DNA of 64,000 nt from Fluoribacter gormanii (GCF_900156395.1 NZ_FTNL01000007.1:93130-157129); one strand, 5' to 3'; positions 54,122 through 63,439 are shown, counted from the first letter of the stretch. Program-made: numbers and translations. The notes: a model not told the origin generated them from the sequence alone.

Positions 54122-54499
54122 ATGTCTTATACTGATTTATTGAAACGTATTTGGGAGTTTGTATACGAGCCAGATTTGGATGTCACTTCAACAGTTGAAC
54201 AATATTTTCATCCTGATTATGAGCAAAGTATTAATGGGGTGATCATGAATCGTAGTGATTATATTGCCCATGTCATAGAACAAAAGAGGAACATGCGAAT
54301 ACGTCACATTCAATATAAACACATTGTTGAAGTAGGCAATGAAGTATTTGCCTTATATTATCCTCAAGGAGTCAGTCTCAATGATTCAACCATTGAAGCT
54401 GAAGTGATTGCATATTTTCAATTTAAAGAACAAAAATTGCTTAAAATACATGGGCAAGTTAGATTGATTAAAGGAAATTTAACGGATGTCGACATGTAA
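54122..54499 (+). CDS. NTF2/SnoaL-like small protein
   Basis: A 125-residue single-domain protein. RIWEFVYEPDLDVTSTVEQY then FHPDYEQSINGVIMNRSDYI, followed by strands (HIQYKHIVEVGNEVFALYYP and EAEVIAYFQFKEQKLLKIHG), fits the cone-shaped SnoaL/NTF2 fold often used as a ligand pocket or small enzyme. It starts 39 nt after the phospholipase D gene and is probably the third gene of the operon, but a direct link to lipid hydrolysis is inference. Confidence 0.75.
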   Translation: MSYTDLLKRIWEFVYEPDLDVTSTVEQYFHPDYEQSINGVIMNRSDYIAHVIEQKRNMRIRHIQYKHIVEVGNEVFALYYPQGVSLNDSTIEAEVIAYFQFKEQKLLKIHGQVRLIKGNLTDVDM

Positions 54500-54666
54500 A
54501 ATTTTTTTCATCTAAATTAGGGGCGCAACGAGTATAGAAAGTTAAGCATGCCGATGATAATAAAAATAAGGCATATTGAGCCATCATTTCATTAAAAAAT
54601 ATCCCTCTAAACTAAAAAAGAGAATGTATTTTTAAACGCAATAAATTTTTAAAAAAAGGTGCTTAG

Positions 54667-55770
54667 ATGAAGATTATGGAGATTCATATTGCGCAATTAA
54701 CTATTCCATTAATTCGCCCATTTATAACTGCGGTAAGACGTACTGAATGCGTTGATGATGTGGTGGTAATGATCAAAACGGATCGAGGCAATTGGGGTTA
54801 TGGTTCAGCCGCTTCAACTCCTGCGATCACTGGAGACAGTACCGAATCCATTATCTCTGCAATTAAAACCATTCTTGGCCCACAGTTAATTGGACGAAAT
54901 ATTTCTGAGTTGAATTTATTACTCCAAATGAATAACCAGGCTATGGCAGGGAATTCTTCTGCAAAAGCGGCTATTGATATCGCATTGCATGATTTATTTG
55001 CCCAACATTGTGGTTTACCTCTTTATAAATTGCTGGGTGGTAACACGAACAGCATTAGTTCGTGTATTACGATAAGCGTTAAAGAGATTGATGCGATGGT
55101 GCAGGATGCGGTTGATCTTGTCAATCAAGGGCACCAAACTATAAAAATAAAACTGGGATTAAATCCAATGGAAGACATCAAGCGGGTCCAGGCGATTCGT
55201 CAAGCAGTAGGAAATTCTATTACTTTACTTGTTGATGCGAACCAGGGATGGTCTTATGAAGATGCCCTGAAGGTTATTGAGTCATTGAAACAGCAGCATT
55301 TGAATATCCCTTTGGTCGAACAGCCTATTCGTGCTCACGATCTGCTGCACTTAAAGGCGATTAGCGATCAGGTTGACTGTCTGATCATTGCTGATGAGGC
55401 GTGTTTTTCCCCTGAAGATACTCTGAATATTGCAAAAATTAATGCGTGTGATGGCGTTAATATTAAGTTGATGAAATCGGGTGGCATTGAGAATGCGCAA
55501 GCGATCTATAATATTGCTAAAGCAGCACAAATGAACATTATGGTCGGATGTATGCTGGAATCACCCATTGGAATTGCTGCGATTGCGAGTTTTGCTTTAA
55601 GTAAGCCGGATATCTTCTATGCGGACCTTGATCCTATTTATTTGATTCGTGACAATTATGTACTTGGTGGGGCGCAACGCCTTGGCACTAAAATTATTTT
55701 GTCAGACAAACCTGGTTTGGGAATTGAAGGTATTGCCCAAGGATTAAATCAGATTGGAGTGATCCATTAA
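54667..55770 (+). CDS. L-Ala-D/L-Glu (dipeptide) epimerase
   Basis: A 367-residue enolase-superfamily enzyme of the muconate-lactonising subgroup. The base pair Lys160/Lys162 (TIKIKLG), metal ligands Asp190 (LLVDANQGW), Glu218 (VEQP) and Asp243 (ADEAC), and the opposite Lys267 (NIKLMKSGG) match, within one residue, the pattern of Bacillus YkfB. It would epimerise Ala-Glu released from murein tripeptide during recycling. The downstream transporter gene overlaps its stop by one base (TAATG), so the pair is coupled. Confidence 0.9.
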   Translation: MKIMEIHIAQLTIPLIRPFITAVRRTECVDDVVVMIKTDRGNWGYGSAASTPAITGDSTESIISAIKTILGPQLIGRNISELNLLLQMNNQAMAGNSSAKAAIDIALHDLFAQHCGLPLYKLLGGNTNSISSCITISVKEIDAMVQDAVDLVNQGHQTIKIKLGLNPMEDIKRVQAIRQAVGNSITLLVDANQGWSYEDALKVIESLKQQHLNIPLVEQPIRAHDLLHLKAISDQVDCLIIADEACFSPEDTLNIAKINACDGVNIKLMKSGGIENAQAIYNIAKAAQMNIMVGCMLESPIGIAAIASFALSKPDIFYADLDPIYLIRDNYVLGGAQRLGTKIILSDKPGLGIEGIAQGLNQIGVIH

Positions 55771-57056
55771 TGTCATTTTACATTCAGCTGGCCAGTTTAG
55801 GCATTATTGTTCTTTATGCTGTAATGTTATTTCGCAATGTTGATGCTTTAATAGCAACTGCAATCTGTGTGGGTCTGGGCTATTTGTGGAATCTAAGTAG
55901 CCCAATTGACATCGGAAATTCTCTGGCTAATGCATTAGGCTCCTTCATGGCCTTAGTGGGCTTTATTATCATGCTAGGTCATGGCTTGGGTGAAATCTTA
56001 ACGCATACTCAGGTCAGTCATACCTTGGTGCACCAAATTGTTTATGGGATTGGGATTAATACTCAGCGACGCGCCAAGATAGGCATTGTACTTTCATCTT
56101 TTATTATTGTAGGTTTGCTTGGTACCTTGGCTGGAGGGTTAGCTATTTTAGCGCCCAGTTTACGCCCTATTGCAGGTTCTGTTGGACTGTCACGCCCCAG
56201 TTTGGCGGTGTTAATGCAGGCTTCAGCCGAAGAAGCTTTAATTCTTGGACCTTTTGCCCCACCAGTCGTGGCATTACTGGGGGTTACTGGGCTAAATTAT
56301 GAGGTAGTGCTTCTGTATGCATCTCTTCCAGTGGCTCTGGTTACTTTAATTACTACCTGGATTATGGCGAACCGATTACAACGAAAATATGCGCATGAAT
56401 CTTGCGAAGATGAGGATACCTCAGAACCATTTGTGCCCAGCAAACAACAAAAGCGCACTACGCTGCTCTTTGTGATTGCTTTTATAGCGTGTGTTGTCTA
56501 TGGCATATTGGCTCAGGCAAAAACTACCTATGTTATTTTTGTCATGTTATTTCTAGCGCTGATTACCGGGTTGGTGAGTAAATTAAGCTTAAATCAAATT
56601 TTTAAATTGTTAGTTAAGGGAATGCAAAAAAGCCTGCATCTCTTCTTTTTATTTATTTTATTTGATCCTTTTATGGTTTTAATTCATCAGGCGGGAGGAT
56701 TTAGTGCATTAACAGAACTATTAACTCCCTTAATTAATTTGGGTGGCAAACCTGTATTATCGATGTTAATTGGTTTCACAGGTGCTTTTGGCATGCCTGG
56801 CGCTGCGGAAGCAACCATTAAAATGCTGCATCAGCTTTTTTCTCCTAGCGTCCTTCAGATGCAATTACCCATGATATCGTTCGCTTTGTGCATGATCTTC
56901 GCGACCCGTGTGACTAATTATGCCTATCCAGGAGCTAATATGTTTGCTGCAATGGGCTTTGCTGGCAGCGAGAATGTCAAAGCAATGATACAAAACGGAC
57001 TCACCGTTACTGCGGCGCAAGTCTTATTTCTAATTGTGTATAGTTTATGCTTATGA
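55770..57056 (+). CDS. Multi-spanning transporter coupled to the epimerase
   Basis: A 428-residue inner-membrane protein with about ten hydrophobic segments and a charged cytoplasmic loop (about 206-232, HESCEDEDTSEP). Segments such as FMALVGFIIMLGHGLGE and LIGFTGAFGMPGAAEATIK have the look of the ion-transporter superfamily (GntP/NhaC-like), but I cannot fix the family. Its start codon overlaps the epimerase stop (TAATG), suggesting uptake of a murein-derived dipeptide or its product for recycling. This role is inferred from coupling. Confidence 0.8.
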   Translation: MSFYIQLASLGIIVLYAVMLFRNVDALIATAICVGLGYLWNLSSPIDIGNSLANALGSFMALVGFIIMLGHGLGEILTHTQVSHTLVHQIVYGIGINTQRRAKIGIVLSSFIIVGLLGTLAGGLAILAPSLRPIAGSVGLSRPSLAVLMQASAEEALILGPFAPPVVALLGVTGLNYEVVLLYASLPVALVTLITTWIMANRLQRKYAHESCEDEDTSEPFVPSKQQKRTTLLFVIAFIACVVYGILAQAKTTYVIFVMLFLALITGLVSKLSLNQIFKLLVKGMQKSLHLFFLFILFDPFMVLIHQAGGFSALTELLTPLINLGGKPVLSMLIGFTGAFGMPGAAEATIKMLHQLFSPSVLQMQLPMISFALCMIFATRVTNYAYPGANMFAAMGFAGSENVKAMIQNGLTVTAAQVLFLIVYSLCL

Positions 57057-57078
57057 TTGAATGTGTTCATAAAGGGTA

Positions 57079-57098
57079 GGTTGGGTCGTGACCCAACC
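57079..57098. terminator. Hairpin between convergent genes
   Basis: Perfect 9-bp stem GGTTGGGTC / GACCCAACC with a 2-nt core, 23 nt after the transporter stop and 35 nt from the HdeD gene end. No U-run; it may end both transcripts in cooperation with convergent transcription. Confidence 0.6.
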
Positions 57099-57132
57099 TT
57101 ACTCATTTTGTGTAGACTGAGAGTAGACCAGA

Positions 57133-57696
57133 CTACGCTTTGTTGCGTAGGGATATTGCTATAAAAATGTAAGTCCAACCGCTGATAATCATATCAATCG
57201 CAATAAACAATCCGATGACCCATAATCCACTCATTGGCCAGTGCGATAGAATCATGATACCAAGTATTAAAGAGCATATCCCCGCAAAAAAGATCCAACC
57301 CCAACCCTTGGTATGTCGTAAGGATATGGACATGCTAATGCGAACCATACCGATAACGATAAGCGTCCATGCGAGTAATGCAGTAATGATAGTTGATGCT
57401 AATAAAGGATCATATAAGACGATGCCGGCGCCAATAAGATAGAGTATTGCAACGAGAATTTGCCAAACCGTACCTTTCCATTCTTTATGTTTAAAGGCAT
57501 CAGCAAAGTGCGACAATCCTGAAATCATGAGTAATGCAGCGAAAAAATACATGCTGACTATGGTTAAGAAGATATCCATTCCTAGACCGATAACACCCAA
57601 GACCAAGAGCAGAATTCCAAAACCTAAAAACCATCCACGATGTTGCTGCATGATTTTTGTGTCGGGATGAAGTGCACTATTAGTTACATTTTCCAT
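57133..57696 (-). CDS. HdeD-family membrane protein
   Basis: A 187-residue inner-membrane protein with six predicted helices (GILLLVLGVIGLGMDIFLTI and IICS/ICSLILGIMILSHWP among them). The ALLMISGLSHFADAF and GLFIAIDMIISGWTYIF segments are characteristic of HdeD, an acid-stress-linked protein in E. coli. Single gene; convergent with the transporter. Confidence 0.88.
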   Translation of the reverse strand: MENVTNSALHPDTKIMQQHRGWFLGFGILLLVLGVIGLGMDIFLTIVSMYFFAALLMISGLSHFADAFKHKEWKGTVWQILVAILYLIGAGIVLYDPLLASTIITALLAWTLIVIGMVRISMSISLRHTKGWGWIFFAGICSLILGIMILSHWPMSGLWVIGLFIAIDMIISGWTYIFIAISLRNKA

Positions 57697-57910
57697 ATCA
57701 GTTCCTTTTGATCTATGTAACTTTAAATATAGCCTATTATTAATAACTGAATGATTATTTTGTTACTTTTTCCTGTTTAACTACTACTCAACATCCTCTA
57801 ATGCCTTTTCTATAGTTGGACGAATAGACCATAATTAGTTCTATTGATAAGTTGCAATGACAGAACTATAATCGCTCTCCTGAATAATTTATGGTCTTAT
57901 TGGTGTTTCC

Positions 57911-58609
57911 ATGGCTATTGGTGAGAAAGATAGAAAATCGATAATAGATATCTTGAAGAGAAAAACTGGATTTGACTGGACTAGTGATGAAAATGGAGTT
58001 TATTGTAAAGTTATATTAAATGCCGTCGATCGTTTCGAAGGCGAACGTATATTTATGGATATTCTTAAAAAAAATGGAATACCCAAACCGCAAAATGTAG
58101 GTAGTTCAATACGCGGCATGAAAAAGGGGCAGGCTGAAGTCTCAGTTGAATATACATTAAATTCAGTTCTTATAGAATTGCTTAAAGACACTGAGCCCTC
58201 ATCTGATAAAGATGCCATTTCAACTTGTCTAAAAAATAATGCGCAAGTAGCTGCCATGTTAGAAAAGAAAACGGGTTTTCTTTGGCGCAGTGATGTAGAT
58301 GGAGTCTATTGTAGAACCCTATTAAAGGCCTCTGATCGTTATGAGGGCGAACGTATTTTAATGGATATTCTTAAAAAAAATGGAATACCCATACCGCAAA
58401 ATGTAGACAGTTCGATACGTGGAATTGAAAAGGGGATGGCCGAGGTTTCAGCTGAATTTACAGCAGTTTCAGTACTCGAAGCATTATTCAAAGAAGCTAC
58501 TGAAGAAAAGACGGATACGAAGGGGGTTGCATTAGGTATTTTTGCGCAATCGAAAAAAGAGACACAAAAAGGCAAGCAAGAAGAGCCCAGTACAGAATTT
58601 GGGCCGTAA
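57911..58609 (+). CDS. Protein of two tandem homologous repeats, function unknown
   Basis: A 232-residue soluble protein built from two copies of a roughly 80-residue unit (about 13-93 and 113-195). Both contain KKTGF-W-SD-GVYC, then ERI-MDILKKNGIP-PQNV and SSIRG--KG-AEVS-E-T. The unit is not one I recognise. The nearly identical DNA around 58053 and 58357 points to a recent duplication. The tail is Lys/Glu-rich (KKETQKGKQEEPSTEFGP). A plausible role is a paired binding module, but nothing in the neighbourhood indicates one. Confidence 0.7.
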   Translation: MAIGEKDRKSIIDILKRKTGFDWTSDENGVYCKVILNAVDRFEGERIFMDILKKNGIPKPQNVGSSIRGMKKGQAEVSVEYTLNSVLIELLKDTEPSSDKDAISTCLKNNAQVAAMLEKKTGFLWRSDVDGVYCRTLLKASDRYEGERILMDILKKNGIPIPQNVDSSIRGIEKGMAEVSAEFTAVSVLEALFKEATEEKTDTKGVALGIFAQSKKETQKGKQEEPSTEFGP

Positions 58610-58646
58610 TTGCTCATGCTAAACCAATCGCATGATTAGCAAACGT

Positions 58647-58671
58647 AACCTGGTTGCACGCAACCAGGATT
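58647..58671. repeat. REP-like hairpin
   Basis: AACCTGGTTGC and GCAACCAGGATT separated by AC: a near-perfect member of the family, after the two-repeat gene. Confidence 0.8.
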
Positions 58672-58856
58672 TATCAGAAATCTATTCATTATTATTCATT
58701 AACCCCGTAAAAACCGAATTGACAAGGAAGCCATTCTCTTCGAATTGCCCGAGTAATTAACAAGGACTAGGCCGATAGTTGTTTTAGAATAAACGTCAAA
58801 TGTAAGATGAGATTAGTTCTATACTTGAAAGAGAACTACGACGAAAAGAAGTAGAT

Positions 58857-59534
58857 ATGAACGCTCTTCATAAACGACTGATTCGCTCTTCAACTTTAGG
58901 GGCGCTTGTTATACTAGCACTCCTTTTTATTCCTGCAGGTACCCTGGATTATTGGCAAGGCTGGATTTATATGCTGGTGACTGTTTTTGAATCCGCTGCA
59001 TACAGCATATATCTAGCAAAACATGATCCTGCTCTTCTTAAGCGTCGTAGCGAAGTAGGCATATCGTATGAAAAGGAACCGGCTCAGAAAATCATTATCC
59101 TTTCTCTCTACGTTACATGTCTTGTATTTATCGTTCTGCCGCCACTTGATGTCCGTTTTGGCTGGTCGTTAGTACCGTGGTATATCTCAATCCTGGGAGA
59201 CATGTTGGTTGCATTTTCATTCTACGTTTTCTATCTTGTCTCGAAAGTAAATACCTATGCCGCTGCCAATATTCGTGTTGAAGAGGGACAAAAAGTAATT
59301 TCGACGGGTCTATATGCAGTCGTCCGTCACCCGATGTACTTTGGTGCCATGTTTCTTTTTATCGGCACCCCGCTTGCGCTTGGATCATGGTGGACACTGC
59401 TGTTGGTTCCCGTCTTTTTATCCATTCTAATTGCCCGTATCCTGAATGAGGAAAAAATACTCGCCCGGGATTTGCCCGGATATAGCGAGTACCAAAAAAA
59501 AGTCACCACTCGGCTTATCCCGTTCATTTGGTAA
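58857..59534 (+). CDS. Isoprenylcysteine-carboxyl-methyltransferase-like membrane protein
   Basis: A 225-residue membrane protein with five or so helices. The C-terminal signature VISTGLYAVVRHPMYFGAMF, then GTPLALGSWWTLL and ILARDLPGYSEYQKKV, is the SAM-binding RHPxYxG...E region of the ICMT/PEMT superfamily. Bacterial members methylate diverse lipids or proteins, and substrate cannot be told from sequence. Lone gene. ATG at 58857 follows AGAAGTAG. Confidence 0.85.
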   Translation: MNALHKRLIRSSTLGALVILALLFIPAGTLDYWQGWIYMLVTVFESAAYSIYLAKHDPALLKRRSEVGISYEKEPAQKIIILSLYVTCLVFIVLPPLDVRFGWSLVPWYISILGDMLVAFSFYVFYLVSKVNTYAAANIRVEEGQKVISTGLYAVVRHPMYFGAMFLFIGTPLALGSWWTLLLVPVFLSILIARILNEEKILARDLPGYSEYQKKVTTRLIPFIW

Positions 59535-59638
59535 TTGCTATGATTACTAAAACAATAAATATTGTATTCGCTACTGTTGTCGTGATTAGGGTTATCAGGG
59601 AGAGTGCGAGCGAGATGTATAGCAAATGGCCTTTCAAA

Positions 59639-59661
59639 ACCCTGGTTGCAAACAATCGGGT
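59639..59661. repeat. Degenerate REP-like repeat
   Basis: ACCCTGGTTGC followed by ACAATCGGGT; the right arm has diverged from GCAACCAGG. Confidence 0.5.
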
Positions 59662-59699
59662 GATACGTACTATAATTTTTAATTTTAGGAGTTAAGATT

Positions 59700-59954
59700 A
59701 TGGAAGCTGACCTTTTAGATGATTATAAAGATATTCTTTCCCGGCATGGCTATGATGAGAATGATTTCGACTTGACTGAGAAAGATGAAACGGATTATAA
59801 CCAAAATCCTTATCTCATCATTGGAAAAGTTAGCGTTCGATGTAAAGCCACTGATATAACAAAAACGTACAATACGGGTTATGCAACCATTTGGCCAACT
59901 GATTTTGAAGATGATTTAAGAAATGGGTATTTCAAAGATACATTTAAGGCTTGA
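59700..59954 (+). CDS. Small acidic protein of unknown function
   Basis: An 84-residue acidic soluble protein (MEADLLDDYKDILSRHGYD...). The ribosome site TTAGGAG precedes the ATG, and composition looks protein-like. A globular beta region (IGKVSVRCKATDITKTYNTG) follows an acidic N-terminus. No family recognised. Confidence 0.6.
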   Translation: MEADLLDDYKDILSRHGYDENDFDLTEKDETDYNQNPYLIIGKVSVRCKATDITKTYNTGYATIWPTDFEDDLRNGYFKDTFKA

Positions 59955-59976
59955 AATATTGTGACGCTTCGGTTGC

Positions 59977-60001
59977 AACCTGGCTGCGAACAACCAGGCT
60001 A
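59977..60001. repeat. REP-like hairpin
   Basis: AACCTGGCTGC and ACAACCAGGCTA around GA; member of the dispersed family, between convergent genes, possibly ending both. Confidence 0.7.
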
Positions 60002-60032
60002 CATTTTCGTTTTAGATGCAGTCGTCTGCGTT

Positions 60033-61409
60033 TTATCCACGCTTTGGTAGTGCTATAAATAATGAGCCTGGGTGATTTAGTTGATTTGCTTCGACACCAG
60101 CCTGGTCTCCTTCCCCCTTGTAGACATCCACATGAGCTCCCATAATAGCGCCACCGGTGTCTTGCGCGATACACCATGAAGTCGATTTTTTGCAATTATA
60201 GATAAAACTCATTCCAACAGGGATTACCTTGTGATCTGTTGCACATGAAGCATGGGGCGTAAGAGAAATATTTTCTGAACCATAAGGCCCGCCATCTTCT
60301 TTAGTAAAAAAAACATAGCTTTGATCGCGATTTCGCAAGTCGGCGGCTTTGTCACGGTTAAGAGGGCTATCTAAATATTGGCGAATTAGCTTTTCTGATG
60401 CAGCACTTTGTCTAATTGCTTTAGACACATTGCAGCGTAACTTTGCTTCATCATGACATTTAGGATCTTTAGCACATCGTTCCATTGTATCAAGGTTACC
60501 GCCACAGGTTGGGTCCTGTGCACATTGGACTATGCGACCCAGCATAGTACGTGGCCTGCCATTCGCGCCATCGTAATTGATGTGAAATAATTTGCCATCA
60601 AGAATTAATGAACCAGAGCCTTCAAGCATTAAAAAAGCTGGGTCATTGGGATCTTTAACGTAACCAATTATATATTTTGGATTTAAAGCTCCATGTTCAA
60701 TTTCTTCTCGGTCTGGCACTACAGAGTATGTGCCATCTGCATTTTTCAGACAAAATCCACGTGCCATTTTGGTTAGGGGGTCGACTCCGCAAAGAGGCGC
60801 TTTCAAATTAAATTTTTTGCATTCTGCAGCTACATTTACGACGCCTGGATTACGGTACATAGGATATAAAAATCCGCTGCCACGTTTGGTACGCGCTGCA
60901 ACAGGGGCTGGTGCATAATAGGCAGTAAATTGAAACTCACCCTTTTTAAATCCTGCATGATTTTCAGGCCAGCCATCGCTTTTATACCAGTCAAATTCAG
61001 TTTTGATGCTTGATAAATATTTTTTAAAATCGCCACGGGCGGCTTTTGCGAGAGAGAGCAATTTTTTGTTGGCATTATGGCACCATTCCTGGCGCTTGAA
61101 TTTATGACCTGCGATGGTCATGGTCTGAAATTCACCACGGCTTTTATTGCAGTTTTCAATCTGATTATTTAATGCTTTAATCACTTCATCCATATTGCCT
61201 ACAGGGTTATCGAACGGTAGCTCTGATGCTGAAATTTTATGAAATTTAAAGCGCAACACACCGGGTTCTTTAGCCGCCATTTTCTGTCTTGTGGTAAAGT
61301 CCACGAGTCTTCTAACATCCAAACAGCGCTGAATCGGATCAGCAGGGAGGGTTGCTTGAGCGATGATGCTAAAAGTCATTAGAGCAATTATTAAAGCTGA
61401 TTGAAACAT
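60033..61409 (-). CDS. mltA: Membrane-bound lytic transglycosylase A-like
   Basis: A 458-residue enzyme that cleaves the beta-1,4 bond of peptidoglycan to form anhydromuropeptides. A signal peptide (SALIIALMTFSIIAQATLPA) is present but no lipobox cysteine, unlike E. coli MltA. Family features are QFTAYYAPAP, the substrate-groove segment GSGSLILDGKLFHINYDGAN and the C-terminal 3D domain with AQDTGGAIMGAHVDVYKGEG. Two internal cysteine-rich stretches (CAQDPTCGGN, CAKDPKCHDEAKLRC) look like an insertion. It may help remodel the wall; the epimerase 5 kb away could use the released peptides. Confidence 0.88.
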   Translation of the reverse strand: MFQSALIIALMTFSIIAQATLPADPIQRCLDVRRLVDFTTRQKMAAKEPGVLRFKFHKISASELPFDNPVGNMDEVIKALNNQIENCNKSRGEFQTMTIAGHKFKRQEWCHNANKKLLSLAKAARGDFKKYLSSIKTEFDWYKSDGWPENHAGFKKGEFQFTAYYAPAPVAARTKRGSGFLYPMYRNPGVVNVAAECKKFNLKAPLCGVDPLTKMARGFCLKNADGTYSVVPDREEIEHGALNPKYIIGYVKDPNDPAFLMLEGSGSLILDGKLFHINYDGANGRPRTMLGRIVQCAQDPTCGGNLDTMERCAKDPKCHDEAKLRCNVSKAIRQSAASEKLIRQYLDSPLNRDKAADLRNRDQSYVFFTKEDGGPYGSENISLTPHASCATDHKVIPVGMSFIYNCKKSTSWCIAQDTGGAIMGAHVDVYKGEGDQAGVEANQLNHPGSLFIALPKRG

Positions 61410-61618
61410 TGGTATCCTTTACCAGCCATTATTATGTAACAAGATTATATAGGACTATTGCCTCGTCATCAAAGAGATGAATTTAGATGAGTTACATGAG
61501 TCAATCAACCCAAGTGCAGCCTGGTTATAAAATTGGTAAAAATGCGATTTGATTGTTATAATTTAGTCACTTTGAGTTAAATTTAAGCCAATTTCAAATC
61601 ATCGTCAAAGGTTCATGT

Positions 61619-62596
61619 ATGCCCTATCAAGATATGACCGATATGCTTAAACACACAGCAAAACAAAGCGGTTCCTTCTCGAGTGAACTCACAACTTTTA
61701 AAGTTTTTGTGTTTCAACCCGATGAGGATTTTTTTTCGTTTTCTTTTGAAGAACGTTTAAATATTTTAGAAAAGCGCATTATCCTTGCTAAAAAAACCTT
61801 GCAAGAAATGGTTGGCAATGAAACTCAAATTAATAATCCTCCTGAGCAAAGCAAAACATCAAAGTTACAATGGTTTATAAATTTTAAAAACAAACGTAAA
61901 GAAGAAACACAACTAAAGCCCCCTAAAATAAAGACGCCACCAGCAATGTTTGTAGCTCCTGAATACCTATTTAAAGATCAATCTGAACTCTGTTTTCAAA
62001 AATATTATTCTCAAGCACAAAAGAATGTATTCAAAAAAAGATTAAAAGAACTTTCGATGGATACAGACATGTTAATTGTTCCAGGAACATTTTGTTGGTA
62101 TAAAAAAGCGAAGAGTGATTCAAACAACTATTATCGAAATACTGCTTATTTTTTCCATCGTGGTCATATAGAAAAATACAAAAAAAGATACCCTCATACA
62201 ACCTATGATTTTGACTATGTTGATGAAGGATTTTTAAATTACATGGACTTGCGTCGAAATTTTTTCAAATCAGGAATGGACGATACTTTGGTTAAGGATT
62301 TTTCTGGACTGAAGGTGGGCATTGAAATTTGTTATGATAGCGTACAAAGTGCTTTATCTCATTTTGTCAATGACAACAATATGCCCTTAGATGTACAGCT
62401 GATTATCGCTGATGGCGCTGAAAAACCCACTTTAGTGACACGGCCAGGTACACTTTTTATCAAGGTTGAAAAAAATGCAAATCAAACGGAGATCGGTACG
62501 ATAACTAATACTTCTAATGCCCCTGTTGGTATACAACCAGCCATCTTCTTAGGCTGCGTTGAAGAAAAAGATCTCATCTGCTTTAAATTTAAGTAA
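61619..62596 (+). CDS. Nitrilase-fold protein with complete E-K-C triad
   Basis: A 325-residue protein of the carbon-nitrogen hydrolase fold. The expected triad is present: Glu115 in MFVAPEYLF, Lys189 in EKYKKRYP and Cys238 in VGIEICYDS. It is atypical: about 100 residues precede the Glu instead of about 40, including a disordered, charged stretch (NNPPEQSKTSKLQ, NKRKEETQLKPPKIK, about 77-108). The usual C-terminal extension is short. Target unknown; a translocated amidase is one option. Confidence 0.75.
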   Translation: MPYQDMTDMLKHTAKQSGSFSSELTTFKVFVFQPDEDFFSFSFEERLNILEKRIILAKKTLQEMVGNETQINNPPEQSKTSKLQWFINFKNKRKEETQLKPPKIKTPPAMFVAPEYLFKDQSELCFQKYYSQAQKNVFKKRLKELSMDTDMLIVPGTFCWYKKAKSDSNNYYRNTAYFFHRGHIEKYKKRYPHTTYDFDYVDEGFLNYMDLRRNFFKSGMDDTLVKDFSGLKVGIEICYDSVQSALSHFVNDNNMPLDVQLIIADGAEKPTLVTRPGTLFIKVEKNANQTEIGTITNTSNAPVGIQPAIFLGCVEEKDLICFKFK

Positions 62597-62999
62597 AGGA
62601 TTTAGAAAAGAAGTCACTACGGCAGTGACCGTATACACGGTAAGTTAGATTTTTGTATTGATGAAAGCCGAACCCGGATGCAAGCAACCAATCAGCAAAA
62701 CACATTCTGAGCGTTTTGCTTTTTTTAAGTCCGAAGTGCATTTAAGTAAAAGGCAATTAGTCGATGTGTCTGAACCTGTAGGGAACCCTGCTTTTTCAAA
62801 TCTAGTTGATATCATTAATTAATCCAGTTCTGAATGAAAATTAAGAGATTTGCATTTATATAACGCAAAATAATTCTAATTTAGGTTAAGGAGTTCTCTT
62901 ATTTCAATGATGCAGTTTGGTTGCACTATTTTCCTGGAAGAAATGAGTGCAACATTATAAAATGTAGTGATGTTAGTCGTCGAATTCTGTGAGCAAAAA
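62597..62999. other. Intergenic region with degenerate repeat and terminator
   Basis: 403 nt. It includes a degenerate REP-like repeat near 62671-62690 (CCCGGATGC / GCAACCAAT) and the terminator at 62695-62726. No gene was recognised. Confidence 0.5.
62695..62726 (+). terminator. Rho-independent terminator
   Basis: GCAAAAC and GTTTTGC (7 bp) with an 11-nt loop, then TTTTTTT. It lies about 100 nt past the nitrilase-like gene. Confidence 0.65.
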
Positions 63000-63347
63000 A
63001 TGATTTCAATGTTTGCAATCCCCAATTGCGATACTGTAAAAAAGGCACGGATGTTCCTGGAGGAAAATAATATTGACTATGAGTTTATCGATTTCAAAAA
63101 AGTGCCACCAACAGCAGCACAAATAAAAGCATGGGGTGAGTACTTGGGCGAGCTTCCCATAAATAAAAAAGGGACGACGTACCGAAAATATAAAGAGCAT
63201 TATGATGCATTAGGTATGTCGGAAAAAATAGATTTTATCATCGCAAATACGTCACTCATCAAGAGACCTGTTTTAGTCGAAAATGGTAAAACAATCGCCT
63301 TGGGTTTTAATGAAGAACAATATAATGAATTATTTATGCACTCCTGA
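63000..63347 (+). CDS. ArsC/Spx-superfamily protein, YffB-like
   Basis: A 115-residue thioredoxin-fold protein. IPNCDTVKKARMFLEENNID with one N-terminal Cys, KKGTTYRKY and SLIKRPVLVENGK, then the final LGFNEEQYNELF, match the YffB/arsenate-reductase-like family. E. coli YffB is a glutathione-dependent thiol reductase of uncertain role. Either ATG 63000 or 63009 could be the start; no strong ribosome site. The longer frame to 62967 adds unrelated residues. Confidence 0.85.
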   Translation: MISMFAIPNCDTVKKARMFLEENNIDYEFIDFKKVPPTAAQIKAWGEYLGELPINKKGTTYRKYKEHYDALGMSEKIDFIIANTSLIKRPVLVENGKTIALGFNEEQYNELFMHS

Positions 63348-63439
63348 GGTGTGATTTCAAGCTGTCCTTAAAAAGATAATTAATGAAAGTAAGGCGCAGA
63401 GTAATTCGGGACTTTGGCGTCTAAAAAATGAATGAGAAA

